This document shows, in pieces, positions 53,881 to 62,305 of a DNA stretch of 64,000 nt. Source of the DNA: Brevibacterium senegalense (GTDB taxonomy: Bacteria > Actinomycetota > Actinomycetes > Actinomycetales > Brevibacteriaceae); contig NZ_HE978604.1 in assembly GCF_000285835.1 (NCBI RefSeq), positions 135,775-199,774 on the forward strand, written 5' to 3'. Each line of letters opens with the position of its first letter. The stretch's first letter is position 1. A model generated the notes under the pieces. That model made no database searches, was not told the DNA's origin, and worked only from the letters and a program-made list of their open reading frames with translations. Position numbers and translations under genes: made by a program.

Positions 53881-54453
53881 CGCGACGCCGCCCAGGAGGG
53901 TAATGATCCGGCCCGCGGTCGGGGACCGGTGGAAGCCGAACAGCCGGATCAGCGCGATCGTCACCGTCCACCACAATCCTGCGCCGAGCACGACCGCTGC
54001 GCACAGGGCGACGGTCCGCATCTTCGCTCCGTCGCCATGTCCGATGAACTGGGGCAGGATCGCCGTGAAGAAGAGCAGCGCCTTCGGGTTGGTCGCGTTC
54101 GTAACGAATCCACGCGCGCAGCCGCCCTGTGTCCGGTGCCCGATGTCCTCGGTGGCGTCAGGGTCGGTGCTGGGGGTGGCCCGAAGCATGCTCGCGCCCA
54201 TCCACAGCAGCACTCCAGCCCCGAGCAGTTGCATGATGGTCAGCGCCCCAGGCGCAGACACCAGTAGGGCGGTCGCACCGGCGGCAGCGAGCAGCGCGTG
54301 CAGCATCAGGCCGGCGACGATCCCCACTGCAGTGGATGCGCCTTCCCGGACGCTGCGGGTCGCTGAGTGCACGACGAGCACGAGGTCTGGGCCGGGCACT
54401 GCGAGCGCTACCAGCAGAGCGAGGGCGAACGCCGCCCAGGATTCTGCTCCCAC
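53821..54453 (-). pseudogene. LysE/RhtB-family amino-acid exporter, C-terminally truncated
   Basis: From GTG 54453 (GGAGG five bases upstream) the frame reads a normal LysE start, ALAVPGPDLVLVV (about 16-28), and five hydrophobic helices. It also keeps GFVTNATNPKALLFF near 115-129, the family hallmark. The last membrane helix is cut after LLGGVALL (about 53875); the remaining 15 residues read antisense through the truncated secreted-protein gene. Function is doubtful. The Lrp regulator gene diverges from it, the usual LysE-regulator pairing. Confidence 0.75.
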
Positions 54454-54519
54454 CTGCGCCTCCGATCCGTAGAATCTTTCGGAAGCCAGGTTACGGGTAG
54501 GATTCGCTACTCTGTATCC

Positions 54520-55035
54520 ATGCGTGAACCTCAGATGAAGTCAGCTCGACAGCCCGAATTGGATTCGGTGGACTGGGCGATCCTCGAACTGTTGCAGGTG
54601 GATGCGACCATGCCGAACAAGGACATCGCCGCCAAGGTGGGTGTGGCTCCGAGCACCTGCCTGGAGCGGATCCGGAGACTTCGCCGCAACGGCACCATCG
54701 TTGCTACGCGCGCGCATGTGCTTCCGCGCTTGCTCGGCAAAGGGGAGCAGGCGTTCCTTGGCATTCAGATCCGTCCGCACGACCGCGACATGGCCAACGA
54801 CTTCGTGCAGAAGGCTCTCGCCCTGCCGGAGACGCTCGCGCTCTACAACGTCAGCGGCAGCGAGGACTACCTCGTCCACGTCGCAGTCGCCAACAGCACC
54901 GAGTTGCAGACCCTCATCATCGACAAGCTTCTGGCGCTGCCGCAGGTCGCGCACTGTCGGACGCAGCTGATCTTCGGCGAGCCCTGGGCGGCTCCGCTGC
55001 GGCATCGCCCCTCGGCGGACACCTCGCACGGCTGA
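54520..55035 (+). CDS. Lrp/AsnC-family regulator
   Basis: The 171-aa product has an N-terminal HTH (about 15-65; AKVGVAPSTCLERIRRL) and a C-terminal RAM ligand domain (about 75-155). Lrp proteins of this type control a divergent amino-acid exporter, here the damaged lysE. TACTCT (54508-54513) ends six bases before ATG 54520, suggesting a leaderless mRNA. AGAATC and GATTCG half-sites flank the intergenic region (about 54472-54506) and may be its operator. The regulator has outlived an intact partner. Confidence 0.87.
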   Translation: MREPQMKSARQPELDSVDWAILELLQVDATMPNKDIAAKVGVAPSTCLERIRRLRRNGTIVATRAHVLPRLLGKGEQAFLGIQIRPHDRDMANDFVQKALALPETLALYNVSGSEDYLVHVAVANSTELQTLIIDKLLALPQVAHCRTQLIFGEPWAAPLRHRPSADTSHG

Positions 55036-55183
55036 CACCAGCTTGTCCGCCGTCGCCGTGCCCTCAAGAGTTGCGATGCGGCGGAACGCATTCGGGTACA
55101 GATCAACGCGCTACAGTCGGTAGGCATCACGATGGGCTTCTCTCACGGCAATGGTCGGAGAAGTCGATAGAAGGACACTGAGC

Positions 55184-55715
55184 ATGGTTCTGACGTTTCG
55201 ACGAGCACAAGCGACTGACACCGCCGTCGCGCAGCAGGCGTACCGGCTGATCATCGACCACTTGGCCGAGACCGTCGACTTCCCGCACTGGCACACCGAG
55301 AACCCCCCCCACCCCCGAGGAGGTCGCCGGCTGGGTCGAGGCCGGCGAGCTCTATCTCGCGCGCGATGAGGGCGGCGAGATCGCGGGGGTCACAGTGCTC
55401 AACCACGACGCCGTGGACGCCTACCGAGATGCCGCGTGGACCATCGAGGCGGAGCCGCATGAAGTCCTCGTCGTGCACGCTCTGGGCGTCGTGCCCGACC
55501 ATCTGGGCACAGGAGTGTCACGCTCCCTCGTGGATGCGACGCTCCAGGTCGCCCGCGAGCAGAGCTGCAAGGCTGTCCGCCTGGACACCTACGTCGAGAA
55601 TGTCCCCGCGCGGAAGCTCTACGAGCGCCACGGCTTCACCGACCTGGGCTGCCACACGGTCGTCTACGAGGGCACGGACCTGACCCAGTTCCACCTTTTC
55701 GAATACGTACTCTGA
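55184..55715 (+). pseudogene. GNAT acetyltransferase with frameshift in a C8 tract
   Basis: The frame from ATG 55184 (GAAGGA upstream) reads a GNAT N-terminus, FRRAQATDTAVAQQAYRLI, up to HTENPP and then goes out of frame at a run of eight C at 55303-55310. With seven C the frame would continue TPEEVAGWVEAGELYLARD into the downstream frame that starts at 55395 and encodes the acetyl-CoA motif LGVVPDHLGTGVSRSLVDA and C-terminus to 55715. The whole would be about 177 residues, normal for the family. It is either a pseudogene, a phase-variable gene or a sequencing error. Leu-Gly codons here (CTG) are core-like. Confidence 0.8.
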
Positions 55716-55809
55716 GCCCTGATCCAGCCCAGAGCACGCATACCCCGTGGGGGCGGCTGCTTAAGTGCTCCTGCGACGTCGACCTGTCGAGCCCAGAGGT
55801 TGCTCCGTG

Positions 55810-55831
55810 CCGGAACTCGGTCGAGTTCCGG
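55810..55831 (+). terminator. Terminator-like hairpin before higBA
   Basis: CCGGAACTCG and its perfect complement flank GT, followed by TTTAA. It would stop transcription from the GNAT gene. Confidence 0.6.
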
Positions 55832-55833
55832 TT

Positions 55834-55848
55834 TAACGTATAGCGTTA
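55834..55848. promoter_or_regulatory. Candidate HigA operator
   Basis: TAACG-TATAG-CGTTA is a perfect inverted repeat directly after the hairpin and 29 bases before the higB start. TAGAAT (55865-55870) is the -10. A second, imperfect CGTTATAG lies next to the -10. HigBA operons are autorepressed at such sites. Confidence 0.55.
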
Positions 55849-55876
55849 TTGACGGCTCCCGTTATAGAATGCTCTC

Positions 55877-56158
55877 GTGATCAGATCATTCGGGAACAAA
55901 GACACCGAACGAATCTGGCACGAGCAGTACGTCAAGGGTGTTGATCGGACCGTGCAGCGGGCGACGCTGCGCAAGCTCGAGCTGATTCACGCGGCAAAGG
56001 ACGTCGACGACCTGCGGATCCCGCCCGGGAATCGGTTGGAGAAGTTGGCCGGAGATCGGCGGGGTCAGCACAGCATCCGGGTGAATGCCCAGTGGCGGAT
56101 CTGCTTCTTCTGGAGAGATGGAGGTGCGGATAATGTCGAACTCGTCGACTATCACTGA
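55877..56158 (+). CDS. higB: HigB-type mRNA interferase toxin
   Basis: The 93-aa product is a RelE/ParE-superfamily HigB: MIRSFGNKDTERIWHEQYV at the N-terminus, LRIPPGNRLEKLAGDRRGQHSIRV with the basic RNA-contacting residues, and WRICFFWRDGGADNVELVDYH at the end. It cleaves mRNA at the ribosome until bound by HigA. GTG 55877 follows TAGAAT by six bases, so it is probably leaderless. The toxin gene comes first and its end overlaps higA by 26 bases, the usual higBA order. Confidence 0.92.
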   Translation: MIRSFGNKDTERIWHEQYVKGVDRTVQRATLRKLELIHAAKDVDDLRIPPGNRLEKLAGDRRGQHSIRVNAQWRICFFWRDGGADNVELVDYH

Positions 56159-56453
56159 GGCCGACCTGATCGAGCCGATCCACCCGGGAGAGATCCTGAT
56201 GGAGGATTTCATCGAGGGCTTCGGGATCACGCAGAACAAGCTTGCTGTGTCCATCGGTGTGCCGCCGCGCCGGATCAACGAGATCGTGCACGGTAAGCGG
56301 GGGATCACCGCCGACACGGCGATCCGCCTGGCGCGGTACTTCGGGACGTCTGAGGAGTTCTGGATGAACCTGCAGTCGAACTATGAACTGCGGCTCGAGC
56401 GTCGCGCTCTGAGGGACAAGGTGGCTGCGATCACGCCGCTCGCGGTTGCATGA
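56133..56453 (+). CDS. higA: HigA-type antitoxin
   Basis: The 106-aa product has an XRE HTH (about 30-75; NKLAVSIGVPPRRINEIV and GITADTAIRLARYFGT) with the HigA landmark PIHPGEILMEDFI near 13-25 and EEFWMNLQSNYEL near 79-91. It neutralises HigB and represses the promoter. GGAGG precedes ATG 56133. The pair is chromosomal in an accessory region that carries other gene fragments. Confidence 0.92.
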   Translation: MSNSSTITEADLIEPIHPGEILMEDFIEGFGITQNKLAVSIGVPPRRINEIVHGKRGITADTAIRLARYFGTSEEFWMNLQSNYELRLERRALRDKVAAITPLAVA

Positions 56454-56958
56454 GCCCCCAGCGCAGCAAGGATCGCTGAGTTCGACCAGAAGGTACCTGA
56501 CGACGTAGCGAGGTGGCTCGGCACGGTTTCCCAGTGGTTCGCACAGCCGGAATCCAACGAAGAGTACATCGACGCAGCTGGCTCCATGGAGACGTGGACG
56601 GTCCGTGTGGGGCTCGCTGCGGCTGGAAGAGATCGCGCTCTGGGTTGAAGGAACCCCCTGCTTGATCCTGGTGAAGTCGGTGTCTTCCCCTCGACCAGCA
56701 GACACGGCCTGTTGATCTCTGCAACGCAGAAGTGTTGAAGGGCTGCTGGCGCGGATCCGGTGCCCGTTTCATACCGAGGCTGCTCTGGTCCGGAACGCGA
56801 TGGAGTTCTGGTTCAACGTCTGAACCTCGGAGCAGCGGCGTACTGCTGGGGGCTCCCTCACGATCCGTGCACTGAGCCGAAGTCTCGGTACTAGTATGAG
56901 TTTCGAGGAGCCGTGTGGTAGCGGCTGATGCCGTCCAGGACCCGCGAGTGGGCCGACG
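56454..56958. other. Gene-poor stretch after higBA
   Basis: About 505 bases hold no gene I can support. A short in-frame run at about 56468-56648 (VARWLGTVSQWFAQPE and WTVRVGLAAAGRD) looks like a gene remnant without a start. AT-richer DNA at 56885-56905 (ACTAGTATGAG) may include the promoter of the c-di-GMP gene. Confidence 0.4.
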
Positions 56959-58320
56959 ATGCCAGAAGGAGCGGTTGCACTGAACTCGACGAGTCGATGG
57001 CTGTTGCTCCAAACCTCCCGTGCGACCGAGTCTCAGAGCCGACCGCGGGGCGAATCGTGGTACCGCCACCTGATCTTCGCCCTCGCGTATTCCGTGGCCG
57101 TGGTCGCGTCGTTCTCAACCGTCTACTCCGGGCTGTCTATCGCCGTAATCTGGCCATCGGTCGGCATCGCCGTGTGGTGGGCAGCGACTTGTCGCAGATG
57201 GAGTGCATACGCCGTCGTGTGCGCCGTCGTCGCCCTCGTGCCCGTCCTCCGCTGGGCTGCGTTCGAGAACGGCTCGGTTCCCTTCTTGGTACTCGTCGGG
57301 CTCTCGAACCTTCTGGAGGCTCCACTCATCGCACTGGCCATGGGGTACTTCGAACGGGTTCGACTCACGGCGCCCGTGCATGACGGTGCGACCGGGCAGT
57401 CCGGGCCTGGATTCGCGATCAGAACCGCTCAGCACGTCTACCGACTCCTCACCGTGGGGATTCTGGCAGTGGCCCTGTCGAAAGGGGTCTTCCTTCTCGC
57501 GCTGACCCAGCTCGGTGAGCCCGTGACGCTTTCCTACTACGCAAGCGTGATGCTTCGGGACCTGGCGAGCATCATCGCGATCGCCGGCTGTGGCCTGACG
57601 ATCTCCGCCGCAGTCGTCCGGACAATGGAGAAGAAGGCTCTGCGTGAATTCGCCGGAGTGCTTGCGCTCACGGCGGTGGTGCTGGCACTGGTGTTCGGCC
57701 TGGGATCGCAGCTTCCGATCGTCTATCTGGTCATGCTGCCGTTGTACTGGAGCGCCACGAAGCTCCCCGTCATACTCGCGACTGTGCATGTGGGTTTGAC
57801 GCTCGCAGCAACTGTCGCGCTCACCTTCGTCGTGGGTGAAGCACCGTTCGCCGTGAGCGGTGATGATCCGGTGGTACTGGCCACTGCGGTCCAGCTGCTC
57901 ATCATCCTCTGCGTCCTGCTCACACTGGTCGTCTCCACCACAGTTCAGCAGCAGACCGCGTTGGTCGAGGAGCTGGAGGTCCTGGCGCGCACGATCCCGG
58001 ACGCTTTCCTGATCCTCGATCAGCGCGGCACTGCATATCCGGTGAACGCAGCCGCGTGGGATTTCGTTGTCCCGTCGGGTGATGAGGAGGGCTACATCCT
58101 GCGGAGGCTCGTCGACCTCGACGGCGAACCCTTCGACGAGAAGAGCGGCCCCGGCGGCAGGGCTCTGCACGGGGAGAGCGTGAAGGGGGCGCTCGTCCGA
58201 CTCGCTGATGCCGCAGACGACGCGCCCGCCGAGTCCCGTCGCGTGTTCATGACGAGTGCCGCCCCGCTGTATCTGAAGGGGGGAGGCATCCCCGGGGAAT
58301 GCGCTGCTGCTCTTCCATGA
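56959..58320 (+). pseudogene. MASE1-PAS part of a c-di-GMP enzyme, frameshifted at its end
   Basis: The 453-aa frame has about eight membrane helices of a MASE1-type sensor (about 36-325) followed by a PAS-like domain (about 335-450). It goes out of frame at a run of six G near 58276-58284 and stops at 58320. With five G it would read into the PAS-GGDEF-EAL frame that starts at 58340, giving a protein of about 1030 residues. ATG 56959 has no clear ribosome-binding site, so the start is uncertain. The break may be real or a sequencing error. Confidence 0.75.
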
Positions 58321-58339
58321 CAGCACTGACGAGTACCGG

Positions 58340-60052
58340 ATGGTCCAGGACCTGACCCGTGCGCACGACGAGGCCAAGTTGCTCTTCGAGAACGCTCCGC
58401 AGGGGGTGGCTACACTCGATCAGTCGGGAGTGATCGTCGCTGCCAACCGTGCCCTCGGCGAGCTCGTCGGCACACCGGCTGACCTGTTGCCTGGTCGCCG
58501 TCTTGACGATTTCAGCGTCGAGCCACGTCTGATCGATGAGGTGTGGTGGGGCCTGTCGGAATCGGGCACGATCGTGCACATAGACCGGACCTTCACCACC
58601 GCGGGAGGGCGTCGGAGGAATGTGGCGCTGTCGTTCCGCGTGCTCAGCACCGGAGATGACGCGCATCGGTCGCTGCTCGTCAATGCCGTCGACGTCACAG
58701 AGCGACAGAGGCTCCAAGACCTCGTGACGCGCATGGCCGAACACGATTCGCTCACCGGGCTGGCCAACCGCCGTCGGCTCGAGGCGGAGGTCAAGCGGAT
58801 CGTCGCGGCGGGCGAACACGGCGCGGGCGATGGTGCGCTCATGATGATCGACCTCGACAACTTCAAGCAGGTCAACGATGCGCTGGGCCACCATGTCGGC
58901 GATCAGTTGCTGGTCGAGTTCGGCCGTCTCCTGACCGAGCAGGTCCGGGCGGAGGATCTGGTGGGGCGGCTGGGCGGCGACGAGTTCGTCATCGTGCTGC
59001 CGACTGCGACCAGGGGAGCTGCGGAGGGGGTCAGTCGGAGGATCGCGGAGGCCGTCGATGAACGGTTCGGAGGTCGTTCGGATGAAACGGGCCGCATCAG
59101 AGCGAGCATCGGGTTCAGCATGTTCACTGATGCACGCGACCAGGGCATCGACCCGTTCCGGCTCGCCGATCGCCTGATGTATGACGCCAAGAGGGCTGGT
59201 AGGAGTCGCACAGCGGGATCGACCACAGCCGACGGTCTTGTTCGTGCGGGTGCGCCGGGGACCTCAGTGGCGGACGTGCGCGCAGTTCTGGAATCCGACG
59301 CAATGAGGATCGACCTCCAGCCGATGCTCGATCTCAGGACCGGCAGGATCGACCTGGCCGAGGGGCTGCTGAGGCTCACATGCGGCGCACCGCCGCTATC
59401 GACAGGCGAGTTCGTCGGGGTAGCGGAGCAGGCTGGACTGTGCCCGGACCTCGACGTGAGAGTGCTGCGCATGGGACTCGACGTGCTCGAGCGACTGCAG
59501 GATCATCGGCCGGATTTCCGGCTGTCGCTGAACGTCTCGGCGCAATCACTGGGATCGGCGGAGGCGCGTGCACTCTTCGCAGAAGAACTGGAGAACCGGC
59601 CATTCCCGCAGGGCTCGCTGATCCTCGAGGTCACGGAGACCGCACCCCTGATCGAACTGGACCCGGCGCGGAAGTTCCAGCAGGTGATGAGCGACCTGGG
59701 AGCGGTGTTCGCGATCGATGACTTCGGTACGGGGAACGCTCCCTTCCGGTACCTCAGTCGTCTCGATTTCCAGTATCTGAAGATCGCGGGCGAATTCGTG
59801 GAGGGCATGATCTGCAGCGAGACTGACGCCCGGATCGTCCGAGCTGTGAGCCGCCTCGGACGGGACCAGGGAATGCTGACGATCGCCGAGCATGTGTCGA
59901 GCGCTGCCATTCTCGAGAGAGTCCGCGACTGTGGGATCACATACGCGCAGGGGTTCCACATCGGTGCGGCCGTGCCGATGGATGCGTTCATCAGCACGCA
60001 TCTCGAGTCAGAGGTGCCCCAGTCTGATCAGGTGATGGAGAAGAATGTCTGA
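58340..60052 (+). CDS. PAS-GGDEF-EAL c-di-GMP enzyme (C-terminal part of a split gene)
   Basis: This 570-aa frame holds a PAS domain (about 10-120), a GGDEF domain with intact GGDEF (212-216) and an RxxD inhibitory site five residues before it, and an EAL domain. In the EAL domain the signature reads EGL (341-343), the catalytic Glu being kept; NVSAQS, DDFGTG and IAEH are also present. It could make and break c-di-GMP. Alone it lacks the membrane sensor encoded just upstream in another frame; ATG 58340 has no good ribosome-binding site, which supports one original gene. Its stop overlaps the glycosyltransferase start by eight bases. Confidence 0.85.
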   Translation: MVQDLTRAHDEAKLLFENAPQGVATLDQSGVIVAANRALGELVGTPADLLPGRRLDDFSVEPRLIDEVWWGLSESGTIVHIDRTFTTAGGRRRNVALSFRVLSTGDDAHRSLLVNAVDVTERQRLQDLVTRMAEHDSLTGLANRRRLEAEVKRIVAAGEHGAGDGALMMIDLDNFKQVNDALGHHVGDQLLVEFGRLLTEQVRAEDLVGRLGGDEFVIVLPTATRGAAEGVSRRIAEAVDERFGGRSDETGRIRASIGFSMFTDARDQGIDPFRLADRLMYDAKRAGRSRTAGSTTADGLVRAGAPGTSVADVRAVLESDAMRIDLQPMLDLRTGRIDLAEGLLRLTCGAPPLSTGEFVGVAEQAGLCPDLDVRVLRMGLDVLERLQDHRPDFRLSLNVSAQSLGSAEARALFAEELENRPFPQGSLILEVTETAPLIELDPARKFQQVMSDLGAVFAIDDFGTGNAPFRYLSRLDFQYLKIAGEFVEGMICSETDARIVRAVSRLGRDQGMLTIAEHVSSAAILERVRDCGITYAQGFHIGAAVPMDAFISTHLESEVPQSDQVMEKNV

Positions 60053-61496
60053 GAAGAAGCCCGTCGTCGCTCGCGTGATCGGCATCGGTGTCGTGGGCGT
60101 CGCCGCGATGGGCGGACTGCTCATGTGGCTGGCCGTCGTGTTCTCCGATCCCGCATCGCCGGGCGCGCGGGAAGCCGTACTCTTCGGCTCGTGGAGAGTG
60201 CTGTATGACGACTACACCCCGCCTGTCGCGGTGCTGGTCATCGCGCTCATCACGGCGGCGGTCTTCGTCGTCATCGCGGTGGTGGCGGAGCAGGTCGTCA
60301 CCTCCCGATCCCGTCGATCCGACGACGCAGAAGGTCTCCCGCTGGCGCCGAAGATCGTGATGGCGCAGACCCGCGGGGTGTACCACGGTCCCATCACCGT
60401 GACCGTGCTCATCCCGGCCCACAACGAGGAGGAGCGGATCTCCTCGACGATCGAAGCGCTCCAGGCACAGGACGATGGTCCGGACCGCATCATCGTGGTG
60501 GCGGACAACTGCACGGATGCGACACCGGATCTCGCCCGTGCCGCCGGGGTGGAGGTGTTCGAGACCAGGGACAACGCCGACAAGAAGGCCGGTGGCCTCA
60601 ACCAGGCGCTCCGCGGTCTGCTGCCCCACGCGGGCGAGAACGACATCGTCATGATCGTCGACGCCGACACCGCCCTCGACCAGGGCTTCGTGACCGAGGC
60701 CCGACGCCGATTCACCGTTGACCGTGCACTCATGGCCGTGGGCGGCCTCTTCTACGGCGAGGACGGGGCAGGGCTGATCGGTCAGTTCCAGCGGAACGAG
60801 TACACGCGGTACGGTCGCGACATCCGTCGTCGACGCGGTCGCGTGTTCGTCCTCACCGGCACTGCTTCAGCGTTCCGCGCCCGGGGGCTTCGCACCGTCG
60901 CAGAGTCCCGCGGCACCCTGATCCCCGGCCGCACCGGCGATGTCTACGACACTGCGGCGCTCACGGAGGACAACGAACTGACCCTGGCGTTGAAATCTCT
61001 GGGCGGCCTCATGGTCTCTCCGGATGAGTGCTCGGTGGTCACCGAGGTCATGCCGACGTGGAAGCAGCTCTGGCATCAGCGGCTGCGCTGGCAGCGCGGT
61101 GCGCTCGAGAACCTGGGTGCCTACGGGGTGACGCCGCAGACGATCCGGTACTGGTTCCAGCAGCTGGGCATCGGCTACGGGGCGGTCGCGCTGGGATCAT
61201 ATTTCCTCGTCATCATCCTGACGCTTCTGGCGCGTGATGAGTGGGTCTGGTATCCGTTCTGGATGATTCTGGGCGCCATCTTCATGATCGAACGAGTCGT
61301 CACCGTCTGGAGATCGACGTGGGGAGCGCGGATCGTCGCAGCGCTCCTCATCCCAGAACTGGTGTTCGCCGCGTTCCTCAACATCGTGTTCCTCAAGGGG
61401 GCCCTCGAGATCCTGCTGGGTCGGAAGGCGACGTGGGGACGCAGTGATGCCGTCCCGGTCCATGCGAACGAGAATGAAGAGCGAGGTCGCCCATGA
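60045..61496 (+). CDS. Membrane GT2 glycosyltransferase (processive polysaccharide synthase type)
   Basis: The 483-aa product has two N-terminal membrane helices (about 9-30 and 59-84), a GT2 domain and three C-terminal helices (about 380-460). The GT2 motifs are VDADT (205-209) for metal and sugar nucleotide, TED (307-309) for the catalytic base and QRLRW (345-349). These are the marks of cellulose, hyaluronan and poly-N-acetylglucosamine synthases. No PilZ domain is present, so c-di-GMP control would have to act through another protein. ATGGAGA precedes ATG 60045, which overlaps the c-di-GMP gene by eight bases. Confidence 0.88.
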   Translation: MSEKKPVVARVIGIGVVGVAAMGGLLMWLAVVFSDPASPGAREAVLFGSWRVLYDDYTPPVAVLVIALITAAVFVVIAVVAEQVVTSRSRRSDDAEGLPLAPKIVMAQTRGVYHGPITVTVLIPAHNEEERISSTIEALQAQDDGPDRIIVVADNCTDATPDLARAAGVEVFETRDNADKKAGGLNQALRGLLPHAGENDIVMIVDADTALDQGFVTEARRRFTVDRALMAVGGLFYGEDGAGLIGQFQRNEYTRYGRDIRRRRGRVFVLTGTASAFRARGLRTVAESRGTLIPGRTGDVYDTAALTEDNELTLALKSLGGLMVSPDECSVVTEVMPTWKQLWHQRLRWQRGALENLGAYGVTPQTIRYWFQQLGIGYGAVALGSYFLVIILTLLARDEWVWYPFWMILGAIFMIERVVTVWRSTWGARIVAALLIPELVFAAFLNIVFLKGALEILLGRKATWGRSDAVPVHANENEERGRP

Positions 61497-61708
61497 TCCT
61501 CCCGGAATCGATCCTCACGACGGACTGGTTCGCGGCGCTGGCCGGGTTCGTCGCGATCAACACCGCGATCTACGTCGCACTCGCCGTGGTCAAGGCGCTG
61601 CCCCGGATCTATGTGAGCGACTACGTCCAGCGCAGCTACGAACGGTCGGAGACACGCAGCATCCACCCCGATTCGGAGGAGCGAGGCAGGCCGGGCGCGC
61701 GTGATTAG
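61493..61708 (+). CDS. Small single-pass membrane protein coupled to GT2
   Basis: The 71-aa product has one membrane helix (about 14-33, AALAGFVAINTAIYVALAVV) and a polar C-terminal tail. It overlaps the GT2 stop as ATGA, like small accessory subunits (PgaD-type) of polysaccharide synthases; that likeness is by position and topology only. Confidence 0.72.
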   Translation: MILPESILTTDWFAALAGFVAINTAIYVALAVVKALPRIYVSDYVQRSYERSETRSIHPDSEERGRPGARD

Positions 61709-61830
61709 CCGCGGATCGCACTCTGATCCCCGACCGCGCGTCCGCGCGACCGGCGGCTGGACGCCGGTCGTGACCGACTAGGGTGGTGAACGACCCCTGA
61801 CCGGCCCGATTCGTTCGAGGAGCATCCCCC

Positions 61831-62271
61831 ATGAGTTTCTTCGTCTACCTCTCCGGCGAGATCCACACCGACTGGCGCGATGAGATCCAGCGCGGAGCAG
61901 AGGCCGCGGGCCTCGACGTCGTCTTCACCGCACCCGTGACGGATCACCCCGCGAGCGACGCCGCGGGCGACCACCTGGGCGAGAACGACAGCTCGTTCTG
62001 GCGCGACCACCAGTCCGCCAAGGTCAACGCGATCCGCACGCGGACGCTCATCGAGCAGAGCGACCTGGTCGTCGTCCGCTTCGGTGACAAGTACAAGCAG
62101 TGGAACGCGGCCTTCGACGCAGGCTACGCCGCGGCCCTGGGCAAGCCCTACATCACCCTGCACGACGCGGACATCGTCCACCCGCTCAAGGAGGTCGACG
62201 CGGACGCCCAGGCCTGGTGCACGACCACCGACCAGGTTGTCCAGACCCTCACGTACGTCCTGACGGCCTGA
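61831..62271 (+). CDS. ytoQ: YtoQ family protein
   Basis: The 146-aa product matches YtoQ over its length: VYLSGEIHTDWRDEI (5-19), VFTAPVTDHPASDAAGD (31-47), SSFWRDHQSAKVNAIRT near 53 and VRFGDKYKQWNAAFDAGYA near 82. The fold is nucleoside-deoxyribosyltransferase-like and the function is unknown. GAGGAG precedes ATG 61831; TAGGGT (61779-61784) is a possible -10. It is convergent with sulP. Confidence 0.88.
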   Translation: MSFFVYLSGEIHTDWRDEIQRGAEAAGLDVVFTAPVTDHPASDAAGDHLGENDSSFWRDHQSAKVNAIRTRTLIEQSDLVVVRFGDKYKQWNAAFDAGYAAALGKPYITLHDADIVHPLKEVDADAQAWCTTTDQVVQTLTYVLTA

Positions 62272-62277
62272 TTCCCC

Positions 62278-62305
62278 GGGGGCAGGCGTCAGCCGGCCTG
62301 CCCCC
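62278..62305. terminator. Bidirectional terminator overlapping the sulP stop
   Basis: GGGGGCAGGC (62278-62287) pairs perfectly with GCCTGCCCCC (62296-62305). The right arm lies in the last codons of sulP. Confidence 0.65.

Noticed and set aside
53880-54472. Continuation of the secreted-protein frame to 54472
   Set aside because: Beyond 53880 it reads antisense through lysE and the amino-acid sequence has no family features.
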